Below, in pieces: positions 34,398 through 45,131 of a stretch of 64,000 nucleotides of DNA. Below the pieces are notes generated by a model. It searched no databases. It had not been told where the DNA came from and saw nothing but the letters and a program-made list of their open reading frames with translations. The stretch covers positions 1-64,000 of the forward strand of contig NZ_RPEN01000148.1 in assembly GCF_003991405.1 (NCBI RefSeq), in the 5' to 3' direction. Numbering within the stretch: the first letter of the stretch is position 1; each line of letters opens with the position of its first letter. The position numbers were made by a program, and so were the translations under genes. Origin of the DNA: Pseudorhodobacter sp. E13. GTDB lineage: Bacteria; Pseudomonadota; Alphaproteobacteria; Rhodobacterales; Rhodobacteraceae.

Positions 34398-35819
34398 ATG
34401 AAGGGCAAGACTGTGGAGGTGACGGGCTGGTCTGCGACAGAGGTTCTGAGGCGCGTGGCGCGGCGCGAGATGTCTTGCGCCGAGGTGATGGCGACTTTTC
34501 TGGCCCGGATTGACGCAGTGAACCCTGCGGTGAATGCCATTGTCAGCCTGCGCGACGCTGAGGATCTGATGGCGGAAGCGCGGGCGGCGGATGCGGCGGA
34601 GGTGCGGGGGGCTTTGCACGGTTTGCCGCTGGCGGTGAAGGATCTGGTCGCGACCAAGGGTTTGCGGACGACCTATGGCTCTGCGGTTTTTGCGGAGTTC
34701 GTGCCTGCGGCGGATGATATTCTGGCCGCGAGGATGCGGGCGGCGGGGGCGATTTTCATCGGCAAGACCAACACGCCGGAATGGGGGCAAGGATCGCATA
34801 GTTTCAACCCGGTGCATGGGGTGACGCGCAACCCCTATGATCTGAGCCGGACGGCAGGCGGGTCTTCGGGCGGGGCGGCGGCGGCGCTGGCGGCACGGAT
34901 GCTGGCGGTTGCCGATGGGTCGGACATGATGGGATCGCTGCGCAATCCGGCGGCGTTTTGCAATGTCTACGGCTTTCGCCCGACCTGGGGTTTGGTGCCG
35001 GGGGATGCGGTGGGCGATACGTTTCTGGCGACGCTGGCGACCGAAGGGCCGATGGCGCGGACGATTGATGACCTTGCGCTATTGCTGAATGTGCAGGCGG
35101 GCGAAAACCCACGCGTCCCCTTTGGCCGGAGCGCGCGCTTTACGCCGCCGCAACCCGCCGATCTGCGCGGCAAGCGGATTGGCTGGCTGGGTGATTGGGG
35201 CGGGGCCTATGCGATGGAGCCGGGGATATTGGCGCAATCGGAGGCCGCTTTGCAGGTGTTAGAGGCGCTGGGGGCAGTGGTGGAACCTTTGGCGCCCCCC
35301 TTCCCTGCCGCCCAGTTGTGGCAGGCCTGGACCACCTTGCGCGCCATGCTGAATGCGGGGGCCAAGCGCGCGCTTTACGACGACCCGGCGCAGCGGGCGC
35401 TGACCAAACCCGAAACCCTTTGGGAGATTGAGCAAGGCCTGACCCTGAGCGCGCAGGCGGTCTACGACGCCTCGGTCATCCGGTCGCGCTGGTATGCACG
35501 GGCGGCGCGGTTGTTTGACCAATTTGACGCGCTGGTGCTGCCCTCGGCGCAGGTCTGGCCCTTCCCGGCGGAGTGGCGCTGGCCGCAAAGCATCAACGGG
35601 GTTGCGATGGACAGCTATCACCGCTGGATGGAAGTGGTGATCCCGGCCAGTCTTGCGGGCCTGCCTGCGCTGGCGCTGCCTGCGGGCTTTGGGGCCCATA
35701 GCTTGCCGATGGGGATACAACTGATCGGGCGCAATGGGGCGGATGCCGAGGTTCTGGCGATGGGCCAAGCCTATCACCACGCCACCGATTGGCCTGCCCA
35801 AGCACCAAAGGGTTTGTGA
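34398..35819 (+). CDS. Amidase (amidase signature family), second copy
   Basis: The 473-aa protein has the amidase-signature triad: Lys in LAVKDLVATKG, then TAGGSSGGAAAALAA, and the nucleophile region GSDMMGSLRNPAAFCNVYGFRPT. GSD-M-M-GS replaces the more usual GSDGGGS, so substrate preference may differ from the first amidase, to which it is only distantly similar. It starts right after the 29-bp repeats. Its stop overlaps the GNAT gene start (TGATG). It probably belongs to the importer unit. Confidence 0.9.
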   Translation: MKGKTVEVTGWSATEVLRRVARREMSCAEVMATFLARIDAVNPAVNAIVSLRDAEDLMAEARAADAAEVRGALHGLPLAVKDLVATKGLRTTYGSAVFAEFVPAADDILAARMRAAGAIFIGKTNTPEWGQGSHSFNPVHGVTRNPYDLSRTAGGSSGGAAAALAARMLAVADGSDMMGSLRNPAAFCNVYGFRPTWGLVPGDAVGDTFLATLATEGPMARTIDDLALLLNVQAGENPRVPFGRSARFTPPQPADLRGKRIGWLGDWGGAYAMEPGILAQSEAALQVLEALGAVVEPLAPPFPAAQLWQAWTTLRAMLNAGAKRALYDDPAQRALTKPETLWEIEQGLTLSAQAVYDASVIRSRWYARAARLFDQFDALVLPSAQVWPFPAEWRWPQSINGVAMDSYHRWMEVVIPASLAGLPALALPAGFGAHSLPMGIQLIGRNGADAEVLAMGQAYHHATDWPAQAPKGL

Positions 35820-36254
35820 TGCGCGCCATCGTCGCCCTGTTCCCGATCCGGCAGCCCTATGAGGCAGATGCCATCGCGCTGTTGCAGCAGTTCCAGAAGG
35901 AGGCCCCGGTTGCGGCACAGGGCGCGCAAGCCGACCGTTTGCTGAAAGCGGCAGGCAGTTCGGGGCATTTGGCCTATAGCGGCAAGGTTCCGGTGGGGGT
36001 GATCGTGCTGCGGGCGGGGTTTGCCGCCGAAAAAGGCGGGGATTTTGCCAATATATCCGCGCTTTATGTGGCCCGATGGTGCCGCGATTCCGGTGTAGGC
36101 ACCAAGTTGCTGCACGCGGCAGAGGCCGAGGGCCGCGCCTTTGGCTGGCAATGGCTGCGGGTTTCGGCGCGCGATCCGGCGCTGACAGCTCCCGCCGTGC
36201 AGTTCTTTCAGCACCGCGGCTTTGCCATTGACGGCGAAGACCTGCACAGACCGA

Positions 36255-36280
<26 letters not shown>
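35819..36280 (+). CDS. GNAT family N-acetyltransferase
   Basis: The 153-aa protein looks like a GNAT acetyltransferase. Beta4 and the acetyl-CoA loop are in ISALYVARWCRDSGVGTKLLHAAEAEGR, and the C-terminal QFFQHRGFAIDGED strand-helix is typical. Coupling to the amidase by TGATG overlap suggests it acetylates an amine released from, or imported with, the amidase substrate; this is inference. It overlaps the convergent FG-GAP gene by 26 bases. Confidence 0.82.
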
Positions 36281-37408
<1,128 letters not shown>

Positions 37409-37624
37409 TTATCCTTGATGGGTAATCGTATCTGCCTTGCACATAGGCCAAATCCGGGTGATTTGCCACCCTGTCCAGCGGCACAAAACGGCCAAAAAGC
37501 GCCACTATGATGCACAAAGCCGCGACCAAAGCGCCACGCATCAGCCAAAGCCTGCGGCGGGGCGCTTTCCTTCGGGGGAAATGCCGCTATTGTGCTGCGA
37601 AATCAGAAGAAACCCGAGCAATCC

Positions 37625-38161
37625 ATGCCCCGCAGCGCCGCCGCTTTCCTGTTCTTTGTGCTTGCCTTGGCGGGCTGCCAGCCCGGCGTGCCCGCCCCAC
37701 CGCCTTTGCCCGACAGCTTGCGGGCGGAACTGGTGACCAAAACCAGCGACACCCCGCCAAGCGAGGGCAAGTCTATCTGCTGGGCCGATGACACCATGCC
37801 CGCCATCATCGAAACCGTCACCGAACAGGTGCTGGTGCGCCCCGAACAGCGCAACCCGGAGGGGGAGCTGATCTCGGCCGCCGTGTTCCGCACCGAAACC
37901 GCGCAGCGCATCGTGCAAGACCGGCGCGAGGTCTGGTTCCGCACCCCCTGCCCTGAGCTTCTGACGCTGGACCTGACGGCCAGCCTGCAACGCGCGCTCA
38001 AGGCGCGGGGGTTTTACCGTGGCGACCTGACCGGGCAATTCGACGCGCAGACCCGCCGCGCCATCCGGCAATATCAGGAACCGCTTGGCCTCGACAGTGA
38101 GCGGCTGTCGCTGGCCGCCGCCCGCCGCTTGGGCGTTGTCGCAGGGGAGTTTGCGTTTTGA
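37625..38161 (+). CDS. Lipoprotein with peptidoglycan-binding domain
   Basis: The 178-aa protein has a lipoprotein signal with lipobox LALAGC, so the mature N-terminal Cys should be lipidated. After a Pro-rich linker the C-terminal part (about residues 115-170) is a PG_binding_1-like domain: LQRALKARGFYRGDLTGQFDAQTRRAIRQYQ. It should tether to the cell wall. The start ATG at 37625 is chosen to place the signal at the N-terminus. Its TGA overlaps the TTG start of the HD gene. Confidence 0.85.
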   Translation: MPRSAAAFLFFVLALAGCQPGVPAPPPLPDSLRAELVTKTSDTPPSEGKSICWADDTMPAIIETVTEQVLVRPEQRNPEGELISAAVFRTETAQRIVQDRREVWFRTPCPELLTLDLTASLQRALKARGFYRGDLTGQFDAQTRRAIRQYQEPLGLDSERLSLAAARRLGVVAGEFAF

Positions 38162-38805
38162 CCCCGGCACAAGATCAGGCCCGCGCGCGCTATCGTGCCG
38201 CGATTGCTGCGCATTGGGACGGGCAGAGTGATGGCGCGCATGATCTGGGCCATCTGGACCGGGTCTGGGCCAATGCGGTTGAGATTGCGCGAGAGGAAGG
38301 CGGCGCGGATCTGGAGGTGCTGCTGCCTGCCGCCTATTTCCATGATGCGGTGAACCTGCCGAAAAACCACCCCGATCGCGCCCGCGCCTCTGTCGCCTCT
38401 GCCGACTGGGCCAGCGCTTTTCTGGCCGCTGACGGGTTTGCGCCTGCCAAAATCGCCGCCGTGGCCCATGCCATCGCCACGCACAGCTTTTCGGCCAATA
38501 TCACCCCCGAAACGCCCGAAGCGGCCATCCTGCAAGACGCCGACAGGCTAGAGGCCTTGGGCGCCATCGGGATTGCGCGGATGTTCCATGTCGGCGGCGC
38601 AATGGGCGGGCTGCTGTTTGATGCCGAAGACCCGCTGGCCCAAAACCGCCCGCTGGATGACAAACGCTTTTCGCTGGACCATCTGGAGGTAAAGCTGTTT
38701 CCCATCGCGCAAACCATGCGCACCGCCACCGGGCGGGAACTGGCGCTGGCGCGGGTGGAATGGATGCGATCTTTCCGGGCGCGGCTGCTGCGCGAGATTA
38801 CATAG
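38158..38805 (+). CDS. HD-domain phosphohydrolase
   Basis: The 215-aa protein has the HD superfamily metal site: His in HDLGHLDRVW, the HD doublet in YFHDAVNLPKNH, and a later Asp in DADRLEALGAIG. It resembles YedJ-like predicted nucleotide or phosphate-ester hydrolases with unknown substrate. Translation probably starts at TTG (38158), overlapping the TGA of the lipoprotein gene (TTGA). No better start is near the domain. Confidence 0.85.
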   Translation: MTPAQDQARARYRAAIAAHWDGQSDGAHDLGHLDRVWANAVEIAREEGGADLEVLLPAAYFHDAVNLPKNHPDRARASVASADWASAFLAADGFAPAKIAAVAHAIATHSFSANITPETPEAAILQDADRLEALGAIGIARMFHVGGAMGGLLFDAEDPLAQNRPLDDKRFSLDHLEVKLFPIAQTMRTATGRELALARVEWMRSFRARLLREIT

Positions 38806-38807
38806 AA

Positions 38808-38837
38808 AACGGGCGGCAGGTTGCCCCGCCGCCCGTT
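38808..38837. terminator. Bidirectional terminator between HD gene and degP
   Basis: AACGGGCGGC (38808-38817) pairs with GCCGCCCGTT (38828-38837) around a 10-nt loop, between two convergent stops. Confidence 0.75.
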
Positions 38838-38860
38838 GAAATATTCACGTTAAGCCTTGG

Positions 38861-40345
38861 TTACTTTTCGATGCCAAGCGCCACGAAACGCGGGTCGCCC
38901 GCACGGCGGATCAACAGCAACAGGGATTTGCGGCCCGCATCACGCGCCTCGGCAATCCGGTCCTGCAAGTCCTTGACGCGCACCACCTTTTGCTGGCCCG
39001 CTTCGGTGATCACATCACCCACACGCAACCCCTTGGCATAGGCTTCGGACACTTCGTCCACCTCCATCACGGCCAGCCCTTGCGCATCTGCCGACAGGCC
39101 CAGCGCCTTGGCATCCTCGGCCGTCAACGGCTTCACCGTCAGGCCCAGCAACTCGGCGCTGGACGGTTCCGGCGCGGGTGCGGCGGCGGCAGGCACCGGC
39201 TCACCCTCGGCGGTTTCGCGGCGGCCCAGCGTGACCGACAAGGTCTGCGTCTTGCCATCGCGCATCACCATCACGCGCACCGCCTCACCCACCGGGGCAT
39301 CGGCCACACGGCGCACCAATTCCCGCGTATCGGCCACATCAGCCCCGTCGAAAGAGGTGATGACATCGCCCGCCTGCATGCCCGCGTCCTTGGCGGGGCC
39401 ATCTGGCACATCGGTGATCAAGGCACCTTTGGCATCCGCCAAGCCCATCGCTTCGGCGACATCCGGCGTCACGTCCTGAATGCGCACGCCCAACCAGCCA
39501 CGCCGGGTTTCGCCAAACTCCTTCAGCTGCGCCACGACCTTGGTCACCACATTCGACGCCATCGAAAAGCCAATCCCGATGGACCCACCAGTGGGCGACA
39601 GAATCGCGGTATTCACCCCGACCACTTGCCCGTCCATGTTGAACAATGGCCCGCCCGAGTTGCCCCGGTTGATCGCGGCATCGGTTTGCAGATAGTCGTC
39701 ATAGGTGCCCGACAACGCGCGCCCACGGGCCGAGATGATCCCGGCCGAGACCGAGAAGCCCTGCCCCAAGGGGTTGCCCATCGCAATAACCCAATCGCCC
39801 ACACGCATCAGGTCCGAATTGCCAAAGGGCACAAACGGCAGCGGCGTGTCGCTTTCCACTTTCAACAGCGCGATATCGGTTTTCGGGTCAGTGCCGATCA
39901 GCTTGGCTTCCAGACGCTTGCCCGAAAAGAATTCAATCTCGATCTCATCGGCCTTGTCGATCACATGGTTATTGGTGACGATATAACCATCTTCGGAAAT
40001 CACAAAGCCAGACCCCAGCGCCTCGGACCGACGCGGCTTGTTATCGCCTTGGCCGTTGCGATCCATGAAATCCCTGAAGAAATCCTCAAACGGGGAGCCT
40101 TCGGGAACTTGCGGGATACCTTCCGCGCTGGCCGCGACTGTGGTGGAGGTGGTGATATTGACCACCGCAGGGCTGATCGACTCTGCCAGATCGGCAAAGC
40201 TTTCCGGGGCGCCGCGCGCCTCGACCGACAGCGCCTGACCCAGAACCAGCGCCGCACCCAGCACCAGCGCGGTCAAGCCGCGCATCATTCCGGTTTGGCG
40301 GCGATCTTCCGCGAACCGGGTGGTTGACATGCTCTTCGATTGCAC
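38861..40345 (-). CDS. degP: Periplasmic serine protease Do/DegP (HtrA)
   Basis: The 494-aa protein is a trypsin-like Do protease with two C-terminal PDZ domains. The triad is His127 (VTNNHVID), Asp157 (TDIALLKV) and Ser230 (GNSGGPLF), counted from the chosen start. It degrades or refolds misfolded envelope proteins. The first roughly 45 residues hold a signal segment (LTALVLGAALVLGQALSVEA). I chose GTG at 40345 because GAAGAGGAG (40352-40360) sits 6 bases upstream; ATG codons at 40330 and 40372 are alternatives. It lies downstream of hflC but behind that operon's terminator. Confidence 0.92.
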   Translation of the reverse strand: MQSKSMSTTRFAEDRRQTGMMRGLTALVLGAALVLGQALSVEARGAPESFADLAESISPAVVNITTSTTVAASAEGIPQVPEGSPFEDFFRDFMDRNGQGDNKPRRSEALGSGFVISEDGYIVTNNHVIDKADEIEIEFFSGKRLEAKLIGTDPKTDIALLKVESDTPLPFVPFGNSDLMRVGDWVIAMGNPLGQGFSVSAGIISARGRALSGTYDDYLQTDAAINRGNSGGPLFNMDGQVVGVNTAILSPTGGSIGIGFSMASNVVTKVVAQLKEFGETRRGWLGVRIQDVTPDVAEAMGLADAKGALITDVPDGPAKDAGMQAGDVITSFDGADVADTRELVRRVADAPVGEAVRVMVMRDGKTQTLSVTLGRRETAEGEPVPAAAAPAPEPSSAELLGLTVKPLTAEDAKALGLSADAQGLAVMEVDEVSEAYAKGLRVGDVITEAGQQKVVRVKDLQDRIAEARDAGRKSLLLLIRRAGDPRFVALGIEK

Positions 40346-40351
40346 TCGAAA

Positions 40352-40360
40352 CTCCTCTTC
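40352..40360 (-). promoter_or_regulatory. Ribosome binding site that decides the degP start
   Basis: GAAGAGGAG on the minus strand, 6 bases before GTG (40345-40343), is a much better site than any in front of the nearby ATG codons. Confidence 0.7.
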
Positions 40361-40425
40361 ATCGTTTCGCAACCCTGCGCCGGGACAACCCTAAGCGGCG
40401 CAGCAGTCATTGCAAGACCAACATC

Positions 40426-40453
40426 AATCTAGGCGCTTTCACGCGCAATACAA
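40426..40453 (-). promoter_or_regulatory. Candidate promoter of degP
   Basis: Read leftward, TTGTAT (40453-40448) is followed after 16 bases by TAGATT (40431-40426), the same -10 hexamer as before rpoH. It lies between the hflC terminator and the degP start. Confidence 0.4.
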
Positions 40454-40572
40454 ACCCGGTCGCGCCTGCTCAACAGGACGTGAACAGATTTGTCATCGCC
40501 CGACCGGCTCGCGCCCGCCATAGATCGGGCCCATCCGGTGCAAAAACCCGCAACAACCCATTGATCTCGCAT

Positions 40573-40606
40573 AAAAAAGGCCCCGGCTTTCTGAAAAGCC
40601 GGGGCC
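40573..40606 (-). terminator. Rho-independent terminator of hflKC
   Basis: A 12-bp stem, GGCCCCGGCTTT (40579-40590) with AAAGCCGGGGCC (40595-40606), closes a 4-nt loop. Read leftward it is followed by TTTTTTAT. It lies 18 bases after the hflC stop. Confidence 0.93.
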
Positions 40607-40623
40607 CGCTGATGGTTTCAGGA

Positions 40624-41502
40624 TCAATTCCCGGCGGGTGCCTGATCGCTGCGCAGATAGTCAAAGAACTGGCTGTCTGGCTGCATCACGATCGAGGAAT
40701 TGCCCCCTTTCAGCGCCCGCTCATAGCTGGTGAGCGAGCGGGTAAAGGCGAAAAACTCCGGGTCGCGGCCAAAGGCCTCGGCATAGATCGCGTTCCGCTG
40801 GGCGTCCGCTTCACCGCGGATCACTTCCGATTCCTTGCGGGCCTGCGATGTCAGCTCGACCACGGTCCGGTCAGCGCTGGCGCGAACCCGCTGCGCGGCC
40901 TCGTTACCACGGGCAATCTCGTCTGCGGCTTCGCGCTCCCGCTCGGCCCGCATCCGGGCAAAGGTGGCGGCAAGGTTCTGTTCCGGCAGGTCGGTGCGGG
41001 TCAGACGCACGTCCACCACCTCGACCCCAAGGCTAAGCGCCTGACGACGGGCCTGATCACGGATCAGGTTCATCAGGCTGGTCCGGTCCTCGGACAGCAC
41101 CCGCTGCGACGGAACCGCACCCAGAACCTCGCGGATGGCGGCGTTCAGAATACGCTCAATCCGCACCTGCGCGGCGCGCACGCCTTCGGTCCCGACCGAT
41201 TCCCGGAAATCCACCAGATCGACGATGCGCCACCGCGCAAAGGCGTCGACCACAAGACGGCGATCATCCAGCGGGGTCACTTCCAAAGGCTGCGTCAGCA
41301 GGCCCAGAATACGGTCATCATAGCGCACAACCTCTTGAATAAGCGGCACTTTGAAGCCAAGACCCGGTTCTTCCTTCACGGCCTTCACCTGACCGAATTG
41401 CAGCACCAGAACGCGCTCCCGTTCATCCACGATAAAGACCGAGGACAGGATACCCGCGACAATCAACGCGATGGCGGGCAGGATCATTGCAGATTTGTTC
41501 AT
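40624..41502 (-). CDS. hflC: HflC, FtsH-modulating membrane protein
   Basis: The 292-aa SPFH/prohibitin-domain protein has one N-terminal membrane helix (ILPAIALIVAGILSSVFIV) and faces the periplasm. FARWRIVDLVDFRESVG and the coiled region ATFARMRAEREREAADEIARGNEAAQR are typical. With HflK it forms a large cage around the FtsH protease and restrains membrane-protein degradation. Its ATG overlaps the hflK TGA (TGATG), so the subunits are made together. Confidence 0.95.
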   Translation of the reverse strand: MNKSAMILPAIALIVAGILSSVFIVDERERVLVLQFGQVKAVKEEPGLGFKVPLIQEVVRYDDRILGLLTQPLEVTPLDDRRLVVDAFARWRIVDLVDFRESVGTEGVRAAQVRIERILNAAIREVLGAVPSQRVLSEDRTSLMNLIRDQARRQALSLGVEVVDVRLTRTDLPEQNLAATFARMRAEREREAADEIARGNEAAQRVRASADRTVVELTSQARKESEVIRGEADAQRNAIYAEAFGRDPEFFAFTRSLTSYERALKGGNSSIVMQPDSQFFDYLRSDQAPAGN

Positions 41503-42686
41503 CAGTTCGTCCCCCCAGTGGTCGCACGCGGCGCAGGTGTCAGATTATTGAGCGGCAGATAAGGCACAACGCCCTGCCCCCCGGCCTCTGCCCCCGACAC
41601 ACCGTCAAGGATCACCTTGTTCATATCGGCATAGACCCCTTCCATGGTTTCCAGATACATCCGCCGCCGGGTGACTTCCGGTGCCTTGATGTATTCCTCA
41701 TAGACCGAGAGGAAGCGGCTCGCCTCACCCTGTGCGTCGTTGACAACGCGGGCGCGATAGCCTTCGGCCTCTTCCGTCAACTGGGCCGACTGACCACGCG
41801 CGGCGGCTGTCACACGGTTGGCATAGGCATCGGCCTCTTTCTCCAACCGGTCACGTTCCTGCTGGGCGGCCTGCACTTCGCGGAAGCTGTCGATGACTTC
41901 GCGCGGCGGGTCGGCCTTGTCAAAGTTCACCCGCACTACGTTGATGCCGGCGGCATAGCTGTCCAGCGTGCCTTGCACCGCGGCCTGCAAATCGGCGGCA
42001 ATCACACCACGATCCCGGTTCAGCACCGGTGCCAGCTCTGACCGCGCGATGATGTCGCGCATCGCGGATTCAGACACCGCGCGCAGCGTATCCGCCGGAT
42101 CGGCAAGGTTGAACAGATAGCTTGCCGGGTCCGACACGTTCCAGACGATCTGGAATTCGATATCCACGATGTTCTGGTCGCGCGTCAGCATCAACCCGTT
42201 GTCCATCGCACCCCCACGACCGGTGCCGATATCGGTTTGGCGTTCGCCCGTCACCTGAACGATTTCCGCTGTCACAAAGGGCCAGGGCGCAAAGTTCAGA
42301 CCCGGATTGCCCACGGCAGAAAACTTGCCAAGGAACAATTCGACCGAGCGTTCTTCAGGCTTCACCGTGTAAAAGGACGCAAAAGCCCAAAGACCAGCGG
42401 CGATCAGCCCGCCCAGCACAAAGCCCTGCTTGGTAAACAACGGCCCCATGCCGCCACCACCGCCCGCGCCACCACCGCCGCCATTGCGCCGGTTGCCATT
42501 GCCGCCGCGCCCGCCCATCAGGACGCGCAACTGCTCTTGGCCTTTTTTCATGATTTCTTCAATTTCAGGAATCTGTGGCCCGTCATTGCCGGGACGCCGA
42601 CCGCCGTTCGGGCGATCATTCCCATCGTTGCCATCATCACCCCGGTTGCCGCCACCGCCGCCCCATGGGCCTCCGCTTCCTGCCAT
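41502..42686 (-). CDS. hflK: HflK, FtsH-modulating membrane protein
   Basis: The 394-aa SPFH protein has a Gly/Asn/Asp-rich cytoplasmic N-terminus (residues 1-85), usual for HflK, and one membrane helix (FVLGGLIAAGLWAFASFY). The SPFH domain begins at VKPEERSVELFLGKF, and a coiled coil runs from about residue 270 (EVQAAQQERDRLEKEADAYA). It partners with HflC. It lies 59 bases after the glutathione reductase stop, so read-through from there is possible. Confidence 0.95.
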   Translation of the reverse strand: MAGSGGPWGGGGGNRGDDGNDGNDRPNGGRRPGNDGPQIPEIEEIMKKGQEQLRVLMGGRGGNGNRRNGGGGGAGGGGGMGPLFTKQGFVLGGLIAAGLWAFASFYTVKPEERSVELFLGKFSAVGNPGLNFAPWPFVTAEIVQVTGERQTDIGTGRGGAMDNGLMLTRDQNIVDIEFQIVWNVSDPASYLFNLADPADTLRAVSESAMRDIIARSELAPVLNRDRGVIAADLQAAVQGTLDSYAAGINVVRVNFDKADPPREVIDSFREVQAAQQERDRLEKEADAYANRVTAAARGQSAQLTEEAEGYRARVVNDAQGEASRFLSVYEEYIKAPEVTRRRMYLETMEGVYADMNKVILDGVSGAEAGGQGVVPYLPLNNLTPAPRATTGGTN

Positions 42687-42745
42687 CTGAATATCCTATC
42701 TGACTTCGTTTTCTCTAAACTGGTGGTTTTCACCAGAAATTCAAG

Positions 42746-44104
42746 TTAACCCCTACGCGTCGGGCTGCGCATTGTCACCAATTCTTCCGCCATCGTGGGG
42801 TGAACGGCGATTGTCGCGTCGAATTGCTCTTTGGTGGCGCCCATTGTCACGGCAATGCCGACAAGCTGGATCATTTCCCCTGCGCCGGGTGCGACGATGT
42901 GACAGCCCAAAATCTTGCGACTGGCCTGCGACACGATCAGCTTCATCAACACCCGGTCCGGACGGCCCGCAAAGGCCGATTGCATGGGGCGAAAGGCGGT
43001 CGCGTAAACCTCGATCGGTTCGCGCTCGCGCGCTTCCTCCTCGGTGAGGCCGATGGTGCCCATTTCGGGTTGGGTAAAGACCGCGCTGGCAAAGAGGCTG
43101 TGATCCACCTTGCGGCGCTGGCCGCCAAAGATCGTATCGGCAAAGGCATGGCCCTCGCGGATGGCCACCGGGGTCAGGTTGATGCGATCCGTCACATCGC
43201 CCACCGCAAAGATCGAGGGCACAGCCGTCTGACTATACTCATCCACCTCGATCTGGCCGTTGCGGCCCAGCGCGACACCCAAAGCCTCCAACCCCAGACC
43301 TGAGGAATTCGGCTTGCGCCCCGTGGCGTAAAGCACCGCGTCAAACACCCGCTCTGACCCGTCGGTCGCCACCGCGCGGATCCCATCGGCCACCTTTTCC
43401 AACCGCATCACATCGGTGCCGCAATGGATGCCCACGCCGTTTTCGCGCATCGCCTCGGCGACATGGCCGCGCGCCTCATCGTCAAAGCCGCGCAGGATTT
43501 GCGCGCCGCGATAATATTGCGCCACCTCACAGCCCAAGCCATTTAGAATACAAGCGAATTCCGAGGCGATATAGCCACCGCCGACCACCAGAACCCGGCT
43601 TGGCAAAGCGTCCATCTGGAAAATCTCATTTGAGGTGATCGCAAGCTCGCGCCCCGGAACATCGGGAATGAAGGGCGCGCCGCCCGTGGCCACCAGAATA
43701 TATTTGGCAGAAACCTGCGTGCCATCGGCCAGCTTGACCGTATGCGCATCGACCAGCACGGCGCGGCTGTCAAACACCGTCACGCCAGCACCCGAAAGCC
43801 CGCAGCGATAGGCTTTTTCCAGCCGGGTCAGTTCGGCATCCAGCTTGGCGCGAAAGGCCGACCAGTCAAAGCCACCGATCCGCGCGTCCCAGCCATAGCT
43901 GCGCGCATCCGCCACCATGTCGGGATATTCGCTGGCAAATACCATCAGCTTTTTGGGCACGCAGCCGCGGATGACACAGGTGCCGCCCATGCGGTATTCC
44001 TCGGCCAGCGCCACTTTGGCCCCATGGGTGCCCGCCGCAATCCGCGCCGCCCGCACGCCACCAGACCCGCCACCAATGACGAAAAGATCATAGTCAAAAC
44101 TCAT
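42746..44104 (-). CDS. gor: Glutathione-disulfide reductase
   Basis: The 452-aa flavoprotein reduces oxidised glutathione with NADPH. It shows the FAD motif FVIGGGSGGVRAARIAA, the redox disulfide Cys43-Cys48 in GGTCVIRGCVPKK, the NADPH-domain motif VVGGGYIASEFA, and the C-terminal AVHPTMAEELVTM with the catalytic His. Length and layout are standard. A 20-bp tandem duplication lies just before it (44121-44160), between it and rpiA. Confidence 0.94.
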   Translation of the reverse strand: MSFDYDLFVIGGGSGGVRAARIAAGTHGAKVALAEEYRMGGTCVIRGCVPKKLMVFASEYPDMVADARSYGWDARIGGFDWSAFRAKLDAELTRLEKAYRCGLSGAGVTVFDSRAVLVDAHTVKLADGTQVSAKYILVATGGAPFIPDVPGRELAITSNEIFQMDALPSRVLVVGGGYIASEFACILNGLGCEVAQYYRGAQILRGFDDEARGHVAEAMRENGVGIHCGTDVMRLEKVADGIRAVATDGSERVFDAVLYATGRKPNSSGLGLEALGVALGRNGQIEVDEYSQTAVPSIFAVGDVTDRINLTPVAIREGHAFADTIFGGQRRKVDHSLFASAVFTQPEMGTIGLTEEEAREREPIEVYATAFRPMQSAFAGRPDRVLMKLIVSQASRKILGCHIVAPGAGEMIQLVGIAVTMGATKEQFDATIAVHPTMAEELVTMRSPTRRG

Positions 44105-44120
44105 GGTGTCAGGCTCCTTG

Positions 44121-44160
44121 GTTCATCAGAAGGCATCGGGGTTCATCAAAAGGCATCGGC
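44121..44160. repeat. 20-bp direct tandem duplication upstream of gor
   Basis: GTTCATCAGAAGGCATCGGG (44121-44140) is followed directly by GTTCATCAAAAGGCATCGGC (44141-44160), with 18 of 20 bases equal. It lies in the 138-base gap between rpiA and gor, about 17 bases before the gor start, on the leader side. Confidence 0.85.
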
Positions 44161-44242
44161 GGGCTGTTGCGGCGCGCGGGACCCCTTGGCTGGCACAAGA
44201 TGCCGGGCAGTGCAATGCACCCCTCCCGCGCGGCAGGGGCGA

Positions 44243-45031
44243 TCAATCGCCCATATCGGCGAAAATATTGTCCGAGGGGACGAATTCGACGCGGTCATCT
44301 TCCACCTCGCCAGAGTTGATGTCGCGCACCACAACGCGGCCATCGCCATGGCCGATGACCACGATATCGCAGATATCAATGAACAACCCGTTTTCCACCA
44401 CACCGGGAATCTGATTCAGCACCATCGCCAATTGCCGCGCATTGCCGATACGGCGCAGATGCATGTCGACGATGTAATTGCCTTCATCCGTCACCAAGGG
44501 CGCCGCGCCATTCATCCGCAAACTGCACTCGCGATTCAGCACATCCATCGACACCAACATCTCTTCCAGCAGCGCCTTGGTGGTTTGCCAGCCAAAGGGA
44601 ATCACCTCCACCGGCAAGGGGAAAGCGCCAAGCTGCGCGACCTCCTTGGCGGCATCGGTGATCACGATCATTTGGTCGCTGGCGGTCGCCACGATCTTTT
44701 CTTGCAACAGCGCCGCGCCACCGCCCTTGATCAGGTTCAGGCTGGGGTCAAACTCATCCGCGCCATCAATCGTCAGGTCCAGCCAGCGCGCCTCATCCAG
44801 ACTGGTGATCGGCACGCCAAGGCTGCGCGCCAGTTCCGCCGTGCGGCTGGAAGTGGGCACCCCCGTCACGCGCAAGCCATCCTCGCGGATGCGTTCGGCC
44901 AGACAGCGCACCATCCACGCGGCGGTTGACCCGGTGCCAAGACCCAGCTTCATGCCGTTTTCAACAAACTCAACCGCGCGCTTGGCCGCGACAAATTTCG
45001 CCTTGTCGATCGGGGAAAGCTCTGCCGCCAT
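44243..45031 (-). CDS. rpiA: Ribose-5-phosphate isomerase A
   Basis: The 262-aa cytoplasmic enzyme interconverts ribose 5-phosphate and ribulose 5-phosphate in the pentose phosphate pathway. Family motifs are GLGTGSTAAWMV (phosphate loop), DLTIDGADEFDPSLNLIKGGGAAL with the acidic active site and KGGGGAL-type loop, and the VDMHLRRI region. It is leftward and followed by gor after 138 bases. Both enzymes relate to NADPH and redox supply, but co-transcription is not proven. Confidence 0.95.
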   Translation of the reverse strand: MAAELSPIDKAKFVAAKRAVEFVENGMKLGLGTGSTAAWMVRCLAERIREDGLRVTGVPTSSRTAELARSLGVPITSLDEARWLDLTIDGADEFDPSLNLIKGGGAALLQEKIVATASDQMIVITDAAKEVAQLGAFPLPVEVIPFGWQTTKALLEEMLVSMDVLNRECSLRMNGAAPLVTDEGNYIVDMHLRRIGNARQLAMVLNQIPGVVENGLFIDICDIVVIGHGDGRVVVRDINSGEVEDDRVEFVPSDNIFADMGD

Positions 45032-45131
45032 GTTCCGTCTCCGCTGACTGTTACAGCTTTCTTATAGCGGTGCCTGCCGCGCGGTGCGAGGGGGCAATTT
45101 CGGCAAATCCCCCGGCTGCGCCCCCCCAATG

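Noticed and set aside
38990-40327. 445-codon rightward open frame
   Set aside because: Antisense to degP, which has an intact catalytic triad.
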